From: an uncultured Lachnospiraceae bacterium
Lineage (GTDB): Bacteria > Bacillota > Clostridia > Lachnospirales > Lachnospiraceae
Assembly (NCBI GenBank): GCA_949076555.1
Contig: CARUOB010000082.1
Span: forward strand, 1 to 8,868
Length of the DNA: 8,868 nucleotides
Reading direction: 5' to 3'
A program made the translations under genes and the position numbers. This document shows, one piece after another, positions 5,473 through 8,868 of this stretch (its first letter is position 1; each line of letters opens with the position of its first letter). Under the pieces are notes generated by a model that was not told the DNA's origin, searched no databases, and saw only the letters and a program-made list of their open reading frames with translations.

Positions 5473-5484
5473 GCTTGTTAGAAT
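5456..5484 (+). promoter_or_regulatory. Strong sigma-A promoter of the hybrid kinase gene
   Basis: A perfect TTGACA (-35, 5456-5461), a 17-base spacer and TAGAAT (-10, 5479-5484) preceded by TGT (5476-5478). Transcription would start near 5491. This leaves too little leader for the TTG at 5503 and supports the ATG at 5527 as start. Confidence 0.8.
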
Positions 5485-5526
5485 GAAAAGAGCAAATAAA
5501 ATTTGAATGGGCAGGTGGAAACAGAT

Positions 5527-8500
5527 ATGTATACTTGTAGTCTCCATATTTATTTCGCAGGACATCCAAGCCACGCTTTGGACGTGATCAAAAAGATGCC
5601 CTCTCTTGAACATTTTACCCATAATTTTTCCGAAAGTGACGAAGCAGATGCTTCTCTGTCCGCAAAGGCGGACGTCATCATAGTCGATCTGTCCCGCATA
5701 GACATGCAGTCTGCGCTGCAAATTATACTGCCGCACCGCAAAGAAGGCTCGGAAGTTATTTTTCTTGCGGACAAAAAGCAGATGCAGCTCCTCTGTACGA
5801 ACCCGGCATTAAAAGATATCACGGACATCTGGACTATGCCTATGTCTGACGAGGAGCTACGCTTCCGTTTTCAAAGATGGCAGCAGACCGTTCAGATGCG
5901 CAAGGATTTCTGGGAAACCAGCCACTTCCTTGAAGCTACGATCAACAACATTCCTAATCTGGTCTGGTATAAGGACAAGAACGGCGTCCATGAAAAGGTG
6001 AACAACAGCTTTTGTCAGGCCGTCAACAAGACCAAGCAGCAGGTAGAAGGACAGCGTCACGCCTATATCTGGGACGTGGAGGAGGATGACCCCGCCTGTA
6101 TCGAATCCGAGCACCGGGTTATGAGCATGCGGCAGACCTTTGTGTCCGAGGAAACCATTATGGCCGGTGAGGAGACCAGAACCCTGATGTGCTACAAGTC
6201 TCCCCTCTACAACTGTGACGGCACCGTCATGGGCACCGTCGGCGTGGGCGTCGACGTGACACAGGAACGCGCCTATGAGCAGGAAATCATCAGAAAGAAC
6301 AAGACCCTTGAAACCATCCTTGCCACCATCGACTGCGGCGTGATGAATCACAGCCTGAAGGATTCTCGTATTATGAATATAAACAGGGCCGCTCTCAAAA
6401 TTCTCGGCTATGAAACACCGGATGAGGTCATGGCGGACGGCTTTGACATCATTGCCGATTCCGTGATAGAGGAAGACAAGGATCATCTCCGCAACAGCAT
6501 CAGGACACTTAAGGAAGCCGGGGATACCGTCAATGTGGAGTACCGCGTGCAGCATAAAGACGGAGAAATTCTCCACGTTATGGGAAACATCAAGCTCTAC
6601 GAGGAAAACGGAGAGCTCTTCTGCCAGCGGTTCCTTTTGGACGTCACCGAGCAGAAGCAGCAGGAAAGAAAAAACGCGAGACGGCAGATGGAGCTTGTGC
6701 AGGCCTTGAGCCGGGACTTCACGCTCGTGTGCTTCGTAGAACCGGATACCGGCATGGTTGTTCCGGTCCGCACCGGCAGGCATGAGCCGGAAAGTATTTT
6801 TGAAAATAAAATCTCCTTAAAAGACAGCATGGAGAAATACATAGAAGAATTGGTCTATGAAGAGGATCGTGAAACAATGCGGCACGCCGTCTCTCTGGAC
6901 ACACTGACAGAAGAACTGAATGCCAAACAGGTATACTCCGTCAATTACCGCAAGCAGGTTGACGGGCAGCTTATCTATTTCCAAATGAAGGCCGTGAGCG
7001 CAGGCGCGGATGACGGCAGCCGTGGTATCGTTCTGGGTTTTCGGAGTGTGGACGCGGATATCCGAAAAGAGATGGAACAGAACACGCTGTTAGAAGCCGC
7101 TCTCTCCCAAGCCAACCGGGCAAGTAAAGCCAAAAGCGTATTTTTATCGAATATGTCCCACGATATCCGGACCCCGATGAACGCCATTGTAGGCTTTACG
7201 AATCTGGCCATCACACATATCGACCAGTCTGATCTTGTCTCGGAATATCTGAAAAAAATTCAGACTTCAGGCAACCATCTGCTAAGTCTGATTAACGACA
7301 TACTGGATATGAGCCATATCGAAAGCGGGAAGATCCATCTGGAGGAAAAGCTTTGCAGTCTTCCCGAAATTCTACATGGGCTTCGCAATATTTTGCAGGC
7401 GGATATCCACGCCAAGCAGCTTGAACTGCATATCGATACGGTAGACGTTGTGGACGAAGCCATTTACTGTGATAAGCTCCGCCTCAATCAGGTGCTTTTA
7501 AATCTGTTAAGCAACGCCGTGAAATATACCGGAGCAGGCGGCCATGTCAGTATGCGCATCACGGAAAAACCGGACGCACCCGCCGGGTATGCAAACTACG
7601 TCTTTTCCATCAAAGACACTGGCATCGGTATGAGCCCGGAATTTGTCGCGCGCATTTTCGAACCATTTGAGCGGGAACGCAACAGCACCATCAGTAAAAT
7701 TCAGGGAACCGGACTCGGCATGGCCATCACAAAAAATATCGTAGATATGATGAACGGCACCATTTCCGTTACAAGCGAGCCGGACGTAGGCACCGAATTT
7801 ACCGTTTCTTTCGCGTTCCGTCTGCACGAGGAAAAGAGAGAGCCGATCCTCCTGCCGGAGTTAAAAGACTGCAAGGCCTTGGTAGTGGACGATGATTTCA
7901 ACACATGCGACAGCGTTTCTTATATGCTGGGACAGCTCGGTATACAGGCCGAATGGACGCTGTCCGGCAAGGAGGCCGTACTTCGCAGCCATCAGGCCAT
8001 TATGCGAAACACAAGCTACTCTGTGTATATTATAGACTGGCTGCTGCCTGACATGAACGGCGTCGAGGTGGCAAGAAGAATCCGAAAAGAAACCGGAGGC
8101 AATGTGCCTGTGATCATTCTGACCGCCTATGACTGGTCCGATATCGAAGCGGAGGCAAAGGAGGCCGGTGTTACGGCATTCTGTAATAAACCGCTGTTCC
8201 TGTCGGAATTAAGTTCCTGTCTCCAATCCGTGCTTCAGCCAAAGTCTCAGGAATCGGAAGCCGCCGAAAAGGAAATCAACTCCCGCCGGGGCGGACGGAT
8301 TCTGCTGGCGGAAGATGTGGAAATGAACCAGGAACTCGCCGTGGCAATTTTGGAAAATGCGGGTTTCCTCGTAGATGTGGCGGACAACGGCCAGATTGCG
8401 TTAGAAATGTTAAAAAAATCGGAACCGGGCTACTATCAGGCTATATTGATGGATATCCAGATGCCTGTGATGGACGGCTATGAAGCCACCAGACGCATCA

Positions 8501-8664
8501 GAAAGCTGGAAAATCAAGAGCTGGCCTCCATTCCGATCATCGCCATGACAGCCAACGCTTTTACCGAAGACCGGGAAGAGGCGCTTAATTGCGGCATGAA
8601 CAGTCATATCGCAAAACCCATCGACGTACAGGTGTTGTTCAAAACACTTGACGACATACTGTAG
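5527..8664 (+). CDS. Soluble multi-PAS hybrid histidine kinase with two C-terminal receivers
   Basis: A 1045-residue cytoplasmic sensor kinase; no membrane segment or signal peptide is seen. In order: a degenerate receiver-like domain (about 1-115; VIIVDLS with Asp54, but Met-Pro-Met where Lys-Pro is usual); PAS at about 137-252 (ATINNIPNLVWYKDKNG); PAS at about 261-378 (GETLHV-like HKDGEILHVMG); a third PAS-like region at about 389-515; HisKA with phospho-acceptor His545 in SNMSHDIRTPMNAIVGF; HATPase with N-box Asn663 (LLNLLSNAVKYT), DTGIGM at 697 and GTGLGMAI at 727; receiver 1 (about 782-897, VVDDD, phospho-Asp837 in IIDWLLPDMNG); receiver 2 (about 924-1045, LLAEDVEMNQ, Asp976 in LMDIQMPVMDGYEATRRIRK, and KP). 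No HPt and no output domain are fused, so signal flow probably needs a separate HPt, such as that at 3889-4263. The ATG at 5527 follows AGGTGG at 8 nt; a TTG at 5503 would add 8 residues but lies about 12 bases from the predicted transcription start. The signal sensed is unknown. Confidence 0.93.
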   Translation: MYTCSLHIYFAGHPSHALDVIKKMPSLEHFTHNFSESDEADASLSAKADVIIVDLSRIDMQSALQIILPHRKEGSEVIFLADKKQMQLLCTNPALKDITDIWTMPMSDEELRFRFQRWQQTVQMRKDFWETSHFLEATINNIPNLVWYKDKNGVHEKVNNSFCQAVNKTKQQVEGQRHAYIWDVEEDDPACIESEHRVMSMRQTFVSEETIMAGEETRTLMCYKSPLYNCDGTVMGTVGVGVDVTQERAYEQEIIRKNKTLETILATIDCGVMNHSLKDSRIMNINRAALKILGYETPDEVMADGFDIIADSVIEEDKDHLRNSIRTLKEAGDTVNVEYRVQHKDGEILHVMGNIKLYEENGELFCQRFLLDVTEQKQQERKNARRQMELVQALSRDFTLVCFVEPDTGMVVPVRTGRHEPESIFENKISLKDSMEKYIEELVYEEDRETMRHAVSLDTLTEELNAKQVYSVNYRKQVDGQLIYFQMKAVSAGADDGSRGIVLGFRSVDADIRKEMEQNTLLEAALSQANRASKAKSVFLSNMSHDIRTPMNAIVGFTNLAITHIDQSDLVSEYLKKIQTSGNHLLSLINDILDMSHIESGKIHLEEKLCSLPEILHGLRNILQADIHAKQLELHIDTVDVVDEAIYCDKLRLNQVLLNLLSNAVKYTGAGGHVSMRITEKPDAPAGYANYVFSIKDTGIGMSPEFVARIFEPFERERNSTISKIQGTGLGMAITKNIVDMMNGTISVTSEPDVGTEFTVSFAFRLHEEKREPILLPELKDCKALVVDDDFNTCDSVSYMLGQLGIQAEWTLSGKEAVLRSHQAIMRNTSYSVYIIDWLLPDMNGVEVARRIRKETGGNVPVIILTAYDWSDIEAEAKEAGVTAFCNKPLFLSELSSCLQSVLQPKSQESEAAEKEINSRRGGRILLAEDVEMNQELAVAILENAGFLVDVADNGQIALEMLKKSEPGYYQAILMDIQMPVMDGYEATRRIRKLENQELASIPIIAMTANAFTEDREEALNCGMNSHIAKPIDVQVLFKTLDDIL

Positions 8665-8698
8665 GCTGTCTGTTTACGAAAAAAACGAAAAATAATAC

Positions 8699-8727
8699 TT
8701 TACATTTTATAAGATTTATGCTATTCT
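8699..8727 (+). promoter_or_regulatory. Promoter of the cold-shock gene
   Basis: TTTACA (-35, 8699-8704), a 17-base spacer and TATTCT (-10, 8722-8727) with an upstream TGC (extended -10, 8719-8721). The leader would be about 45 bases and T-rich, shorter than the long thermosensor leader of E. coli cspA. No clear terminator hairpin for the upstream kinase gene is visible in 8665-8698. Confidence 0.7.
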
Positions 8728-8778
8728 ATGGGTGTTGTCAATCAACGTAATTTTTTTATATTTTTGGAGGTATCTACA

Positions 8779-8868
8779 ATGAACAAAGGTACAGTAAAGT
8801 GGTTTAACAACCAGAAGGGCTACGGCTTCATCTCTGACGAGCAGGGTAACGATGTATTCGTACACTAC
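8779..8868 (+). CDS. Cold-shock protein, CspA family (5' part, cut by window end)
   Basis: The first 30 residues of a CspA-type protein, a small OB-fold RNA/DNA chaperone that keeps mRNA unstructured. The N-terminus MNKGTVKWFNNQKGYGFISD includes the RNP1 motif KGYGFI (13-18), and VFVHY (26-30) is the start of RNP2. Full proteins are about 65-70 residues, so roughly half lies beyond the window. The ATG is preceded by GGAGG (8766-8770) at 8 nt, and a good promoter lies upstream. It is a housekeeping gene, and no functional link to the kinase is seen. The particular paralogue (cspA, B, C...) cannot be named. Confidence 0.95.
   Translation, partial: MNKGTVKWFNNQKGYGFISDEQGNDVFVHY

Noticed and set aside
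5503..5526. TTG at 5503 as start of the hybrid kinase
   Set aside because: It lies about 12 bases after the predicted transcription start with no good ribosome site; ATG 5527 has AGGTGG at 8 nt.
5857..6783. A long minus-strand open frame of about 308 codons
   Set aside because: It lies entirely antisense to the PAS region of the hybrid kinase, has no family motifs, and is a codon-bias shadow.
8665..8698. Terminator after the hybrid kinase
   Set aside because: The A-rich stretch has no stable GC-containing hairpin followed by a T run.

Overview
The window looks like a piece of a Clostridia (Lachnospiraceae-type) chromosome. The supporting signs are purine-rich Shine-Dalgarno sites (GGAGG/AGGAGGT), Firmicutes-style sigma-A promoters with extended -10 boxes, a YerC/TrpR-like regulator, a DUF1836 protein and a small cold-shock gene. 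The genus is not determined.

Region 1 (1 to about 3370) appears to be the right end of an integrated mobile element whose left end lies outside the window. It holds a decayed Bro-N/antirepressor-like gene with at least one clear frameshift. Next comes a tightly coupled, AT-rich three-gene operon of HicA toxin, HicB antitoxin and a SecB-like chaperone, followed by a strong hairpin terminator. A more GC-rich large serine recombinase gene then ends exactly where chromosomal sequence seems to resume. The three-gene operon matches the layout of a toxin-antitoxin-chaperone (TAC) module. It has its own promoter with a palindromic operator on the -10 box, and its HicB carries a C-terminal tail that could be the chaperone-dependence region.

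Region 2 (about 3372 to 3880) is the C-terminal third or so of an ABC-transporter substrate-binding protein (NMT1/SsuA-like), with no start and no N-terminus. Its reading frame opens right after the recombinase stop codon, so the element seems to have inserted within this gene. A GC-rich hairpin terminator closes it.

Region 3 (3889 to 8664) is a regulatory cluster. On the minus strand a DUF1836 protein and a stand-alone HPt phosphotransfer protein are separated by 1 nt and have a good promoter. Divergently on the plus strand are a YerC-like TrpR-family repressor and a 1045-residue soluble hybrid histidine kinase. The kinase has an N-terminal degenerate receiver, three PAS-like domains, HisKA-HATPase and two receivers, but no HPt domain. 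The separate HPt is therefore a natural phosphorelay partner. No DNA-binding response regulator is present in the window.

Region 4 (8665 to the end) holds a sigma-A promoter and the first 30 codons of a cold-shock protein gene cut by the window edge. No tRNA, rRNA, CRISPR array or IS element was seen.
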